A stretch of DNA of 64,000 nucleotides from Porphyrobacter sp. CACIAM 03H1 (GCF_002215495.1 NZ_CP021378.1:952417-1016416), one strand, 5' to 3'. Shown: positions 40,260 through 49,933, counted from the first letter of the stretch. The notes: a model not told the origin generated them from the sequence alone. Numbers and translations are program-made.

Positions 40260-43001
40260 TCAGAAGGCGAAGCTGATCCGGCCGTAGAGGAACCGTCCGT
40301 TGAAGCCGAAAGGCGAGAAGGACGAGAACGGCAGGAAGTAGTTGTTGACCGACAGGTTGCCCGGCTGGCCGGTGACCGGATCGGTGGCCCGTCCGGTCGG
40401 GTTCACGGTCGGGTATTGGTCGAACAGGTTGTTCGCCCCGACCGCCAGTTCCAGCCCCTCGGCAAAGCCCTGCGGGCGCAGGCGCAGTTCGAGGTCGGTG
40501 ATCCAGCGCGGCTCGAGCAGCACGTCGTTGATCGGCGTCGCACCGGCCGAGAAGACCTCGCCGAAGCGGTTGGTGCGCAGGGTGGCGCTCAGCCAGTTCC
40601 ACTCCCAGTCGGCGCCCAGGTTGATGCGGTCGCGCGGCTGGCCACGCTCGATGCGCAGGGATTCGAGCCGTCCGAACAGGTCGATGCCGGGCACCTGCGC
40701 GAGGCTTCCGGGGTTGGTGCGGCGATCGGTGATGTCGACATCGTTCCAGTTGTAGCCCGCCGTGAGCGACAGCGTGCCCAGGTCGCCCAGCCCGGTGCGA
40801 TAGGTCGCGATGGCATCGAAGCCGCGGGTGCGGGTGTCGATCCCGTTGAAGAAGAACCGCGCCGCCGAGATGCTGGTGAAGCCCGCGGCGTTGAGGATCT
40901 GCGCGATCCCGCGGCCCGGGTTGGTGCCGGTCGGATTGCCCGCGGCATCGCGGTTGGCCGTCAGGTTGTCGGTCAGCACGATGCGGTCGTCGATATCGAT
41001 CTGGTAGTAGTCGAAGGTCACGTTGAGCCCGTCGACCCGGTCGAACACCGCGCCCGCCGACCACGAGAAAGACTTCTCGGCCTCGAGCGGGGTCGCGCCC
41101 AGCGCGATCGCGACCGGGTTGTTGACCGGCAGGGTCACCGCATCGACCAGCACGCCGCCGATGTTGTTGGTGGCGGCGGCCGCGAAGAACTGCTGCTGGA
41201 GCGAGGGCGCGCGGAAGCCGGTCGACACCGCCCCGCGCAGGGCGAAGCCGTCGAACAGCGCAAGGCGGCTCGCCAGCTTGCCGTTGAGGGTCGAGCCGAA
41301 GTCGGTGTAATCCTCGAACCGGCCCGCGACCTGGATGTTGAAGCCTTCCGAGATGTCGGTGTCGAGTTCGGCGTAGAGCGAGACGTTCTCGCGCGAGTTG
41401 GGGAGCGTCACGTCGACCCCGCCGATGCGCGGCTGGAAGCCCGGGAAGACCTGCGCGCCGGGTGCGGCGAAGGCGGTCGCCGCGGCGCCGGTGATGAAGC
41501 TGTTGTTCGCCCCGACCCGCACGGGCCCGGCGACATAGCTGTTCAGCTCGCCTGCACCCAGCTGGTATTCCTCGCGCCGCCACTCCGCGCCGAAGGACAG
41601 GGTCATCTGCTCGATCCCGGCGATCTCGATCTCGCGGCTGACGCCGAGGTTGGCCATCAGCTGGCTGTAATCGATCGTGCCCGCGTCGAACTCGGTCTGG
41701 CTCGCCGCGCCCAGCGAGGCGTTGACCGAGTTTGTGACGCGGAATTCGGTCCGGTTCTCGCCGTAGGACATCGACAGGTCCCACATCCAGCCGCTGAAAT
41801 CACCCTCGAGGCCGCCGACGATGGCGAAGTCGGTGGTGTCGGTGTTGATCAGCGGCAGGAAGCCGTCGGGATAGATCGCCAGCACGTTGCGGTTGTCGGC
41901 CGCGCGGCGATAGAAGCCGGCGGATTCCGCATCGCGCGTGCCGTAGCTGCCGAAGGCGTAGAACTCGACATTCTCGTCGAGCGGGATGCCCATGTTGACC
42001 ACGATGTTGAGGTCCTCGGTCGCCGGGTCGCCGTAGCGGTGGTAGCGCCGGTCGAGCGTGAGCTCGCGCGGATCGAGCGGGCCGCTCTGGGCGTAGTTGC
42101 GTCGCGGGTCGTAGCCGGTCCGGTTGGTGTCGTTGCGATCGCGGTACTCGGCGGTGATGTTGAGGAAGCCCTCGGGCCCCAGCGGCAGGCCGATATTGCC
42201 CGAAACGGTCAGCACCTCGCCGTCGGTCACCTTGAGGTCGCGCCCGTTGGTGTTGAGCTGCAGCACCCCGTCGGGGGTGAGCGTCGGCACGGCGCCCGCG
42301 GTGCCGTTCACGCCGGTCACTTCCTGAACGCCGGCGATGCGGGTGTTGAAGCCGCCGTAGTTGACGAAGAACCGCCCGCCTTCACGCGCATCGTTGAGCT
42401 GGAAGTTGATCACCCCGGCGATCGCGTCCGAGCCGTATTGTGCCGCGGCGCCATCGCGCAGCACCTCGACCCGGCCGATCGCGGATGAGGGGATCTGGTT
42501 GAGGTCGACCGCCGTCGAGCCGCGTCCGACCGAGCCGTTGAGGTTGAGCAGCGCGGCGACATGGCGGCGCTTGCCGTTGATCAGCACCAGCGTCTGGTCG
42601 GGTCCGAGGCCGCGCAGGGTGGCGGGGCGGATCGCGTCGGTGCCGTCGGTGATCGAGGGCTGCGGGAAGTTGAGCGAGGGCACCAGGTCGCGCAGCAGGC
42701 GCGCGGTCTCGACGAGGCCCGACTGGCGCAGCTGTTCGCCGCCGATCACGTCGATCGGAACCGGGCTTTCGGAAACCGTGCGGTTCGAACGCCGCGTGCC
42801 CGTGACGATCAGCACGTCGCCGCTGTCGACGACGTCGTCCGCTGCCTCACCTGCCTGAGCCGCGGCCTGGGCGGCGGTGGTGACAACGACCGGAGCCTCG
42901 GAATCCGCGGCTTCGGCAGCGGCGGCCGGTGCGGCGCCGGTCAGGGCCGCACCGAGGGCGATGGTCGAACCGGAGAGAAGCGCCTTATGGATATTTCGCA
43001 T
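40260..43001 (-). CDS. TonB-dependent outer-membrane receptor
   Basis: A 913-residue receptor. Residues 1 to about 28 are a signal peptide (ALTGAAPAAAAEA). The plug has LIVTGTRRSNRTVSESPVPI, then DQTLVLINGKRRH and YGSDAIAGVINFQL. It is followed by a barrel ending in LYGRISFAF with terminal Phe. The start was chosen at the ATG with AAGGA nearby, not the far upstream extension. It is convergent with the receptor at 37058 and of a different subgroup by sequence; the pair may arise from clustering of uptake genes. Ligand unknown. Confidence 0.93.
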   Translation of the reverse strand: MRNIHKALLSGSTIALGAALTGAAPAAAAEAADSEAPVVVTTAAQAAAQAGEAADDVVDSGDVLIVTGTRRSNRTVSESPVPIDVIGGEQLRQSGLVETARLLRDLVPSLNFPQPSITDGTDAIRPATLRGLGPDQTLVLINGKRRHVAALLNLNGSVGRGSTAVDLNQIPSSAIGRVEVLRDGAAAQYGSDAIAGVINFQLNDAREGGRFFVNYGGFNTRIAGVQEVTGVNGTAGAVPTLTPDGVLQLNTNGRDLKVTDGEVLTVSGNIGLPLGPEGFLNITAEYRDRNDTNRTGYDPRRNYAQSGPLDPRELTLDRRYHRYGDPATEDLNIVVNMGIPLDENVEFYAFGSYGTRDAESAGFYRRAADNRNVLAIYPDGFLPLINTDTTDFAIVGGLEGDFSGWMWDLSMSYGENRTEFRVTNSVNASLGAASQTEFDAGTIDYSQLMANLGVSREIEIAGIEQMTLSFGAEWRREEYQLGAGELNSYVAGPVRVGANNSFITGAAATAFAAPGAQVFPGFQPRIGGVDVTLPNSRENVSLYAELDTDISEGFNIQVAGRFEDYTDFGSTLNGKLASRLALFDGFALRGAVSTGFRAPSLQQQFFAAAATNNIGGVLVDAVTLPVNNPVAIALGATPLEAEKSFSWSAGAVFDRVDGLNVTFDYYQIDIDDRIVLTDNLTANRDAAGNPTGTNPGRGIAQILNAAGFTSISAARFFFNGIDTRTRGFDAIATYRTGLGDLGTLSLTAGYNWNDVDITDRRTNPGSLAQVPGIDLFGRLESLRIERGQPRDRINLGADWEWNWLSATLRTNRFGEVFSAGATPINDVLLEPRWITDLELRLRPQGFAEGLELAVGANNLFDQYPTVNPTGRATDPVTGQPGNLSVNNYFLPFSSFSPFGFNGRFLYGRISFAF

Positions 43002-43538
43002 TGATCTTCCTTGTCTGTGTCTCGAATCCTGGATGCGCGGCGACGGGGTGCCTCGCACACGGGGCTGACCGCCGGGATGGCCGGACGCCGCGATCAGTCC
43101 CCTCGTGTCGTCTTCGCGGGAGGTCTTGGCTGCGCTTTGCGCGCTGCCCGTTCCCGCTCTTGGCATCAGCCGGACGCGACCCCCTGTGCGACCCACTGGC
43201 CTGCCGAAACTTGCGGCCGGCACGCGAAGGGTCAATGAAAAACAATCGCAAGGGGCCGCTTTGCGCACAATGCTTGCGCCGTGTCATGCTTTTGCAACAG
43301 TGCCCCCGCGGCCTGCGCCATGTGCGGGGAACCGGGCGGGTCCACGAGAAGCCTTGATATTCTGCGGCCCATGCAGGATATAGCGCCGCCTGCGGGCGGG
43401 GCCGGACAAAACGCCGGTTGCTCAAGTCCCTCGGGCGGCACGGCACGGCAGATGCGGGCGCACGGCTCGCCTCTTGCCGGGAACCACGGCCCGACGATTT
43501 CGGTAAGCTGCATCGATCGCTTCAGGAGGAACTGGAAC
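43002..43538. other. 537-bp non-coding stretch upstream of both a receptor and a glycosyltransferase gene
   Basis: Divergent intergenic region between the minus-strand receptor (start 43001) and the plus-strand GT2 gene (start 43539). No reading frame here is convincing on either strand. Base composition falls near 43225-43310 (TCAATGAAAAACAATCGCAA), where promoters may sit, but I could not match a sigma consensus with confidence. Confidence 0.5.
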
Positions 43539-44567
43539 TTGCACGTTCCGCACACATTTTCGGGCTCCTGCGAGCTGTCCGTCGTCATCCCGGTCTACAA
43601 CGAGGAGGCCGGGCTCGACGCATTGGTCGAACGCGTCACCGCGGCGGCGCGGGCGATCTTTGCCGACAATTACGAGCTCATCCTCGTCAACGACGGGTCG
43701 AAGGACGGCAGCTGGGCCGCGATCTGCCGTCATGCCGACCACGATCCGCGGATCGTCGCGATCAATCTCGCGCGCAATCACGGACACCAGCTGGCGCTGA
43801 CCGCGGGCCTCAATCACGTGCGCGGCGAGCTCGTCTTCGTGCTCGACGCCGACCTTCAGGACCCGCCCGAACTGCTCGGCCCGATGCTCGAGCAGGTGCG
43901 CGCGGGCTATGACGTGGTCTATGGCCAGCGCATCAAGCGCCACGGCGAGACCGCCTTCAAGCGCGGCACCGCCTCGCTGTTCTACCGGATGCTGAGCGCG
44001 ATGGTCGACACCCCGATCCCGCGCGACACTGGCGATTTCCGCCTGATGACGCGCCGGGTGGTGGACCAGCTCAACGCCATGCCCGAACGCTACCGCTTCA
44101 TCCGCGGCCTCGTGAGCTATGTCGGCTTCAACCAGACCGCCTTCCCCTACGAGCGCGACCCGCGCTTTGCCGGAGAGACCAACTACCCGCTGCGCAAGAT
44201 GCTGGCGCTGGCGGCAGATGCGGTGACCAGCTTCTCGGTGGTGCCGCTGCGCTTCGCCTCGCATCTCGGGATGCTGTTCGGACTCGCCGGCCTTGCCGCG
44301 CTGGTGTGGGTCGCGTGGGGCTGGCTCAGGGGCGGCACGGTCGAAGGCTGGGCGAGCCTTGCCGCGGTGACGCTGATCATGGGCAGCGTGCAGCTGCTGG
44401 TGATGGGCGTGTTCGGCGAATACCTCGGCCGGATGTACATGGAGGCCAAGCAGCGTCCGCTGTTCATCGTCTCCGAGGTGCGTCGCCACCCGATTGCCGC
44501 CAACCAGGAGCCCGAGGTCGCGGCAGCCGCGATCCAGACGGACGAGGGCATCCGTGTCGCAGGCTGA
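43539..44567 (+). CDS. GT2 family glycosyltransferase (bactoprenol glycosyltransferase, GtrB-like)
   Basis: A 342-residue enzyme with an N-terminal GT-A domain and two C-terminal membrane helices. LSVVIPVYNEEAGLDALVER is the GT2 entry, NDGSKDGSW the nucleotide-sugar site, DADLQDPPE the DXD-type metal site and RDTGDFRLMTRRV the acceptor motif. GtrB-like proteins load a sugar onto undecaprenyl phosphate at the cytoplasmic face. The start is a TTG at 43539: AGGAGGA at 43524-43530 sits eight bases before it, and nothing upstream compares. It overlaps the next gene by 14 bp and heads the four-gene operon. Confidence 0.88.
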   Translation: MHVPHTFSGSCELSVVIPVYNEEAGLDALVERVTAAARAIFADNYELILVNDGSKDGSWAAICRHADHDPRIVAINLARNHGHQLALTAGLNHVRGELVFVLDADLQDPPELLGPMLEQVRAGYDVVYGQRIKRHGETAFKRGTASLFYRMLSAMVDTPIPRDTGDFRLMTRRVVDQLNAMPERYRFIRGLVSYVGFNQTAFPYERDPRFAGETNYPLRKMLALAADAVTSFSVVPLRFASHLGMLFGLAGLAALVWVAWGWLRGGTVEGWASLAAVTLIMGSVQLLVMGVFGEYLGRMYMEAKQRPLFIVSEVRRHPIAANQEPEVAAAAIQTDEGIRVAG

Positions 44568-45243
44568 ATTCGACGCCTATGTGGACGAATACGACGCGCA
44601 GCACGCCCAGTCGGTGCGGCTGAGCGGCGAGGACCCCGATTTCTTCGCCGAATACAAGGCGAAGGAGGCCGCCCGCGCGATGGCGGCGGCGGGCGTCCAC
44701 CCCCGGAGGATCATGGATTTCGGCGCGGGGCGGGGCAATTGCATCGCCCATCTCCAGCGCCAGTTCCCCGAGGCCGCGCTGACGGCGCTCGACGTCTCGG
44801 CGCGCTCGCTCACCCACTGCCAGGCCCGCGCGATCCGCCCGCTCGAAACGGTGTGCTACGATGGGCAGACCCTGCCTTTCGATGACGCGAGCTTCGACCT
44901 CGTCTTCACCGCCTGCGTCTTCCACCACATCCCGGAAGCCGACCACATCCGGCTGCTCGCCGAGATCCGCCGGACGCTTTCGCCCAAGGGCCGCTTCATC
45001 CTGTTCGAGCACAACCCCTGGAACCCGCTGACCCGCCATGCGGTCGCGACCTGCCCCTTCGATGCCAACGCGGTGCTGATCAGCGCGCCGGAAATGCGCC
45101 GCCGGTTCCGGGCGGCGGGGTTCGCCGACGTGGACCTCAGGTGGACGCTGTTCTTCCCCGGCTTCCTCGCGGCTTTGCGCCCGCTCGAGCGCGGGCTCGG
45201 CTGGCTGCCGCTGGGCGCACAATACTGCCTCGTCGCGCGCTGA
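44554..45243 (+). CDS. Class I SAM-dependent methyltransferase
   Basis: A 229-residue protein. Motif I is IMDFGAGRGNCIAHL, motif II LTALDVSARSL and the later VFTACVFHHIPEADHI lies around motif IV; GRFILFEHNPWNPLTRHA is characteristic of sugar- and lipid-related methyltransferases. It starts with GTG inside the 3' end of the GT2 gene (14-bp overlap). Between a GtrB-like and a GtrA-like protein, it most likely methylates a lipid-linked sugar or its precursor (inference). Confidence 0.8.
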   Translation: MSQAEFDAYVDEYDAQHAQSVRLSGEDPDFFAEYKAKEAARAMAAAGVHPRRIMDFGAGRGNCIAHLQRQFPEAALTALDVSARSLTHCQARAIRPLETVCYDGQTLPFDDASFDLVFTACVFHHIPEADHIRLLAEIRRTLSPKGRFILFEHNPWNPLTRHAVATCPFDANAVLISAPEMRRRFRAAGFADVDLRWTLFFPGFLAALRPLERGLGWLPLGAQYCLVAR

Positions 45244-45247
45244 TCTG

Positions 45248-45631
45248 ATGCTGGCGCGCCTGCTGCGATTCCTGTTGACCGGTCTTGCCAACTCCGCCGT
45301 GGGTTGGGCGGTGATCTTTGGCGGACTGTGGGCCGGGATGAGCGGGCTTGCCGCCAATGCCGCGGGTTATGCGGTGGGGCTGGCGGTGTCCTTCACCCTC
45401 AACCGCCAGTTCGTCTTCGGCGCGCGCGGTGCGGTGTCGCTAGGCGAGGTGGCGCGGTTCCTCGCCGCCTTCGCCGTCGCCTATGGCGCCAATGTCGCCG
45501 TGCTGCTGGCGGCCCAGAACGTGCTCGGGGCGGACAGCGCGCTCGCCCAGCTGCCGGCGATCGCGGCCTACGTGGCGATCTTCTTCCTGCTCTCGCAATT
45601 CCTCGTCTTCAGGCCCGCGGCGACCGAATGA
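45248..45631 (+). CDS. GtrA-like flippase family protein
   Basis: A 127-residue protein with four hydrophobic helices and the family start LLRFLLTGLANSAVGWAVIF and NRQFVFGA. GtrA proteins are proposed to flip undecaprenyl-phosphate-sugar across the inner membrane. It lies 4 bp after the methyltransferase and overlaps the next gene by 4 bp (ATGA). Confidence 0.88.
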   Translation: MLARLLRFLLTGLANSAVGWAVIFGGLWAGMSGLAANAAGYAVGLAVSFTLNRQFVFGARGAVSLGEVARFLAAFAVAYGANVAVLLAAQNVLGADSALAQLPAIAAYVAIFFLLSQFLVFRPAATE

Positions 45632-47199
45632 GCCTTGCTCCCGCCCTCCCCGGCGTGCCGCCCGGCGGCGCGCGGCAGCCGCTTGGCTTCTTCGACCGCT
45701 GGCCGGTAATGCTGCTGGTGTGCCTCGTCGCGGTCCTGCCGCTGCTGCCGGTGGGGATCGCCCCGCTGACCGATCTCTACGGTCACCTCGGCCGCCATGC
45801 GGTGCAGACGGAACTCGCGAGCCGCCCGGGGCTCCAGCCCTATTTCAGCTACGACTGGCAGCTGATGGGGAACCTTGGCGGAGACATCCTGGTGCAGGTC
45901 CTGCACCCGCTTTTCGGGATCGAGGGTGCGGTGCGGGCGACGGTGATCCTCACCCAGCTGCTCGGCGCGCTGGGGCTGATGCTGGTCTCGCGCGAGCTGC
46001 ACGGGCGGATCACGCCCTTCGCGATCGCGGCGATCGCGCTGCTCTATGGCTATCCCTTCAACTACGGCTTCATCAACTACACGCTGAGCATGGCGCTGGC
46101 GCTGCTGGCCTATGCGCTGTGGCTGCGGTTGCGCCGCGAGGGCCGCGAGCGGGCGGCAGGGCTGTGGCTGGCGGCAGCGGGCGCAGGCGTTTGGGTGTGC
46201 CACACCTATGGCTGGGCCTTCCTCGGGCTGCTGTGCGGATCGACCATGCTGGCCGAGGTCTTCGCGGCGAGGATGCATCCCTTTGCCGCGGTGCGCCGGA
46301 TCCTTGCCGCCTGCTCGCCGCTGCTCCTTCCGCTGGTGCCGATGGTGATCTGGCGCGCGGGATCGAGCGGCGCGGCTATCTCGGGCTGGGACTGGGAGTT
46401 CAAGACCAAGTGGCTGATCGCCCCCCTGCGGACCTATTGGCGCGATCTCGACGAATATTCGGCCGCCGCGCTGGCTGCGCTCCCGCTCTGGGCGCTGTTC
46501 AGCCGGACCGTGCGGATGCACCGCGGCATGACCGTGGCCGCGGTGCTGTGCGCGCTGTTCTTCCTCGCCCTGCCGTTCCGCGTGTTCGGATCGGCCTTCG
46601 CCGACATGCGGCTGCTCCCCTATGCGATGGCGGCGGCGCTGCTGGCGATCGGGCCGGTGCGGCTCGGCGCGAAGACGCTCGCCGCGGCCGGTGCGCTGGC
46701 GCTGGCGATCTTCGGTGTGCGGATGGTGACGACGGCTGCCGCCTATGTCGAGCAGGACCGAAAGGTGCAGTCGGCCCTGCTCGCGCTCGACAAGGTGCCC
46801 GAGGGCGCGCGGGTCGCGTTCTTCTCGGTCAAGCCCTGCATCACCCCTTGGGCGCTCGCCCCGCTCGATCACCTTGCCGGCGCGGCGATGGCGCGGCGCA
46901 GCGCCTTCGTGAACGACCAGTGGCAGCAGCCGGGCGTCAACCCGCTCAAGGTGCGCTATCCCGCCGCCGAGCCCTTCACCCGCGATCCCTCGCACCTCGT
47001 CCAGCGCGAGGACTGCGCCCGCCCGACGACGCGCCCCAAGCTCTCCGCGGCGCTGGCGAAGCTGCCGCGCGAGGCCTTCACCCACGTCTGGATCGTCGGC
47101 GAGTATGCTCCCGACATGGCCCCGCCGGAAGGCTTCGTGCCGGTGCCGGTCGCCGGGCGCAGCCTGCTCTTCGCCGCCGCGCCGGCGCCGTCCCGCTAG
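45628..47199 (+). CDS. Large polytopic membrane protein, probable GT-C-like glycosyltransferase
   Basis: A 523-residue protein with about ten hydrophobic helices followed by a C-terminal soluble part. The first periplasmic loop carries APLTDLYGHLGRHA, with acidic residues where GT-C enzymes place catalytic Asp, and LLYGYPFNYGFINYTLSM follows. It takes the place of the serotype-specific Gtr enzyme that transfers the sugar from the lipid carrier to an external acceptor. That assignment is by context: I do not recognise a named family. Coupled to gtrA-like by ATGA overlap; it is the last gene of the operon. Confidence 0.68.
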   Translation: MSLAPALPGVPPGGARQPLGFFDRWPVMLLVCLVAVLPLLPVGIAPLTDLYGHLGRHAVQTELASRPGLQPYFSYDWQLMGNLGGDILVQVLHPLFGIEGAVRATVILTQLLGALGLMLVSRELHGRITPFAIAAIALLYGYPFNYGFINYTLSMALALLAYALWLRLRREGRERAAGLWLAAAGAGVWVCHTYGWAFLGLLCGSTMLAEVFAARMHPFAAVRRILAACSPLLLPLVPMVIWRAGSSGAAISGWDWEFKTKWLIAPLRTYWRDLDEYSAAALAALPLWALFSRTVRMHRGMTVAAVLCALFFLALPFRVFGSAFADMRLLPYAMAAALLAIGPVRLGAKTLAAAGALALAIFGVRMVTTAAAYVEQDRKVQSALLALDKVPEGARVAFFSVKPCITPWALAPLDHLAGAAMARRSAFVNDQWQQPGVNPLKVRYPAAEPFTRDPSHLVQREDCARPTTRPKLSAALAKLPREAFTHVWIVGEYAPDMAPPEGFVPVPVAGRSLLFAAAPAPSR

Positions 47200-47205
47200 G
47201 CGCGC

Positions 47206-48930
47206 TCAGGCCGCTGCCCGGTAGCCGCTCCCGCGCACCAGCTTGCCGGGCCGCGCGCCCGTGCTCTCGTCGAAGCGGCGGATCACCTCGCCCGCGACCA
47301 TGGTTGCCTCGTAGCCCGTCGCGCGCTGGTGCAACCGGCGGCCGCCGGCGGGCAGATCGCGGACGACTTCGGGCAGGTGGAGGGTGAGGCGATCCAGGTC
47401 GATCACGTTGAGGTCCGCGCGTCCGCCGACATGCAGCGTTCCGCGATCCGCGAAGCCGACTGCCCGCGCGGCCTTCGCCGAGAGCATGTGCACCGCTTCG
47501 GCAAGGCCGAGCTTCAGTGGCCCGTCCTTCTGCACGAATTCGGTCAGCAGATAGGTCGAATAGCTCGCATCGCAGATCGCCCCGTAATGCGCCCCGCCAT
47601 CGCCGAGGCCGGGGACGCAGTAGGGGTGGCGCAGCATCTCGTGGGCGCTGCCGAGCGAGGCATTCTCGTAATTGCCGAGCGCGGCGAGGAACAGCCCGCG
47701 CCCCTCTGTTGCCAGCAGCCGGTCATAGGCGACCTCCTGCGGGGTGCAGCCGCGCGCTGCCGCCTGCCCAGCCATGCTCATGTGGGCGGGCGGGGCGTAG
47801 TCGGGCGGATTGTCGAGCGGGAACAGCCAGCGCCAGTTGCGGGCGAGCTCGTTGAAGGGATGCCCCGGGGTGAAATCCTCCGATAGCAGCGCCGCACGCA
47901 GGGTGGGATCGCGCATGGCGGCGACCTGTTCGGGGATCGGAAGGTGCGCGATCTTCGCCCATGACGGGCAGAGCACGAAGGGATGCACCGTCAGCTCGAG
48001 GCCCGCGATCAGCCCGATCGGGCGCGGCATGACCTGCGCATGGGCAACCCCGCCTGCGGCATTGGTGCGCTCGAGCATCTCCAGCACCCGCCGCCAGCGC
48101 GGCGGCCCGTCGTTGCCAGAGGCGAGCGTGAAGGTCGCCGGACGACCGCTCGCCGCGATCATCCGGTCGATCACCGGGTATTCCTTGTCCCATCCCACGA
48201 AGGCGTCGAGCACCACCTGGAATGTCCCCGCGCCCGCATCCGCCATGCCGCGGCCGATGGCTTCCAGTTCGGCGATGTCGGTGTCGAAGGTCGGGATCGC
48301 CGCGCCGTCTGCGGTCTTGTGGATCGACAGGCGCGAGGTCGCAAAGCCCAGCGCACCCGCCTGCATCGCCTCGGCGGTGAGGCGGCGCATCAGGGCAAGG
48401 TCGTCTCCGGTCGCGGCCTCGCGCGCCGCGCCGCGCGCGCCCATAGCATAGACCCGCAGAGGCGAGTGCGGGAGGTAGGCTGCGACATCGATATCGCGCT
48501 TCCCGGCGGCGACCTTGTCGAGATATTCGGGGAAGGTCTCCCAGTCCCAGTCCAGCCCCTCGGTCATCACCACCCCGGGGATGTCCTCCACCCCCTCCAT
48601 GACGTTGATGAGCATCTCGTGATCGGCCCTGCGGCAGGGCGCGAAGCCGACCCCGCAATTGCCCATCACCGCACTCGTCACCCCGTGGCTGGAGGAGGGG
48701 GAGAGCTCCTCCGCCCAGATGCACTGCCCGTCGTAGTGGGTGTGCACGTCGATGAACCCGGGGGTGACGATTTTCCCTTTTGCGTCAATCTCTTCCGCGC
48801 CCCGCCCGGCCACCTTTCCGATGGCGGCGATGCGGCCTTGGCGGATGGCGATATCGCCCTCGAAGAGGTCGCCGCCCGTCCCGTCGGCGATTGTAGCAGC
48901 GCGGATCACCCAGTCATGTTCGGCCTGCAT
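47206..48930 (-). CDS. N-acyl-D-amino-acid deacylase family amidohydrolase
   Basis: A 574-residue amidohydrolase-3 protein. It begins WVIRAATIADGTGGDLFEGD, has the metal-binding TPGFIDVHTHYDGQ, the MGNCGVGFAPCR segment typical of D-aminoacylases, and a late GLGDGGAHYGAICDAS with His and Asp ligands. It hydrolyses N-acyl-D-amino acids or related cyclic amides; the precise substrate is open. There is no signal peptide. It converges with the glycan operon, leaving 6 bp between stop codons. Confidence 0.83.
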   Translation of the reverse strand: MQAEHDWVIRAATIADGTGGDLFEGDIAIRQGRIAAIGKVAGRGAEEIDAKGKIVTPGFIDVHTHYDGQCIWAEELSPSSSHGVTSAVMGNCGVGFAPCRRADHEMLINVMEGVEDIPGVVMTEGLDWDWETFPEYLDKVAAGKRDIDVAAYLPHSPLRVYAMGARGAAREAATGDDLALMRRLTAEAMQAGALGFATSRLSIHKTADGAAIPTFDTDIAELEAIGRGMADAGAGTFQVVLDAFVGWDKEYPVIDRMIAASGRPATFTLASGNDGPPRWRRVLEMLERTNAAGGVAHAQVMPRPIGLIAGLELTVHPFVLCPSWAKIAHLPIPEQVAAMRDPTLRAALLSEDFTPGHPFNELARNWRWLFPLDNPPDYAPPAHMSMAGQAAARGCTPQEVAYDRLLATEGRGLFLAALGNYENASLGSAHEMLRHPYCVPGLGDGGAHYGAICDASYSTYLLTEFVQKDGPLKLGLAEAVHMLSAKAARAVGFADRGTLHVGGRADLNVIDLDRLTLHLPEVVRDLPAGGRRLHQRATGYEATMVAGEVIRRFDESTGARPGKLVRGSGYRAAA

Positions 48931-49043
48931 CGGCTCGCTCTCCCTGTCCCCTTGCCGAGGATGAAGCTGAATGCTGGGGGAGGCAAGACCGGCGGGGCAA
49001 CTGCCAATTTTGCGCTCGGCCGCAGGGCGGGTTAGGAGGGGGA

Positions 49044-49931
49044 ATGACCGAGGGCACTCCTACGCCGCGCCGCATCCTGCTCGCCGGGGCGAGCGGCACC
49101 ATCGGGGCGGCAGTGCTGCGGCGGTTGCAGGCCGAGGGGCACGCGGTGACCGCCCCGGACCGCGCCGCGCTGGCCGATCCCCAAGGGCTGATGGCGACGG
49201 CCCGTCCGGAGGTGGTGATCTCCTGCATCGCCTCGCGCTCGGGCGCGCCGCGGGATGCACAGGCCGTTGATTATCACGCGAATTCCGATCTCCTCCGGGC
49301 TGCCCTCGCGGCGGGGACAGGGCACTTCGTCCTGCTCTCGGCGATCTGCGTGCAGAAACCCCTGCTGGCCTTCCAGCACGCCAAACTCGCCTTCGAGGCG
49401 GAGCTTGTCGCGAGCGGCATCGGATACACCATCATCCGCCCCACCGCCTTCTTCAAGTCCTTGTCCGGGCAGGTGAAAAGGGTGAAGGCGGACAAGCCCT
49501 TCCTGATCTTCGGCGATGGCAACCTCACCCGTTGCAAGCCGATCAGTGACGATGATCTCGCCCGCTTCATCGCCTCGGCCATCGACAACCCTGCAATGCG
49601 GGACCGGATCCTCCCCATCGGCGGCCCCGGACCCGCCATCTCCCTGAAAGAGCAGGGAGAACTGCTGTTCCACGTCGCGGGCAAGCCGCCGAAATTCAAG
49701 TCGGTCTCGCCGAAGATCTTCACCTTCGCCGAGCGCCTGCTGGCCCTTGGCGCGCCCTTTTCGGGGTGGTTCGCCGAGAAGGCCGAATATGCCCGCATCG
49801 CCCGCTACTACGCGACCGAATCAATGCTGGTTCTCGATCCCGAAACCGGCGCCTATTCCGCCGAGCTCACCCCGGAATTCGGTTCCGAGACGCTGGAATC
49901 GCACTACCGCACCCTGATGCGCGGGCAATGA
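49044..49931 (+). CDS. bciA: BciA-like divinyl (proto)chlorophyllide a 8-vinyl-reductase
   Basis: A 295-residue NAD(P)-binding protein of the atypical SDR type. The Rossmann loop is LLAGASGTIGAAVLRRL; then come HFVLLSAICVQKPLLAFQHA, IRPTAFFKSLSGQ, CKPISDDDLARFIA and PIGGPGPAI, then ARYYATESMLVLDPETG. That set of motifs is the one I know from BciA, the light-independent enzyme that reduces the 8-vinyl group in bacteriochlorophyll synthesis. The usual photosynthesis cluster is not in this window, so the gene is outside it or the organism uses it otherwise. A GGAGGGGG ribosome-binding site precedes the ATG. It is divergent from the amidohydrolase gene. Confidence 0.74.
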   Translation: MTEGTPTPRRILLAGASGTIGAAVLRRLQAEGHAVTAPDRAALADPQGLMATARPEVVISCIASRSGAPRDAQAVDYHANSDLLRAALAAGTGHFVLLSAICVQKPLLAFQHAKLAFEAELVASGIGYTIIRPTAFFKSLSGQVKRVKADKPFLIFGDGNLTRCKPISDDDLARFIASAIDNPAMRDRILPIGGPGPAISLKEQGELLFHVAGKPPKFKSVSPKIFTFAERLLALGAPFSGWFAEKAEYARIARYYATESMLVLDPETGAYSAELTPEFGSETLESHYRTLMRGQ

Positions 49932-49933
49932 CA

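Noticed and set aside
40041..42488. An 815-residue plus-strand open frame
   Set aside because: It is antisense to the receptor at 40260-43001 and runs through the bidirectional terminator.
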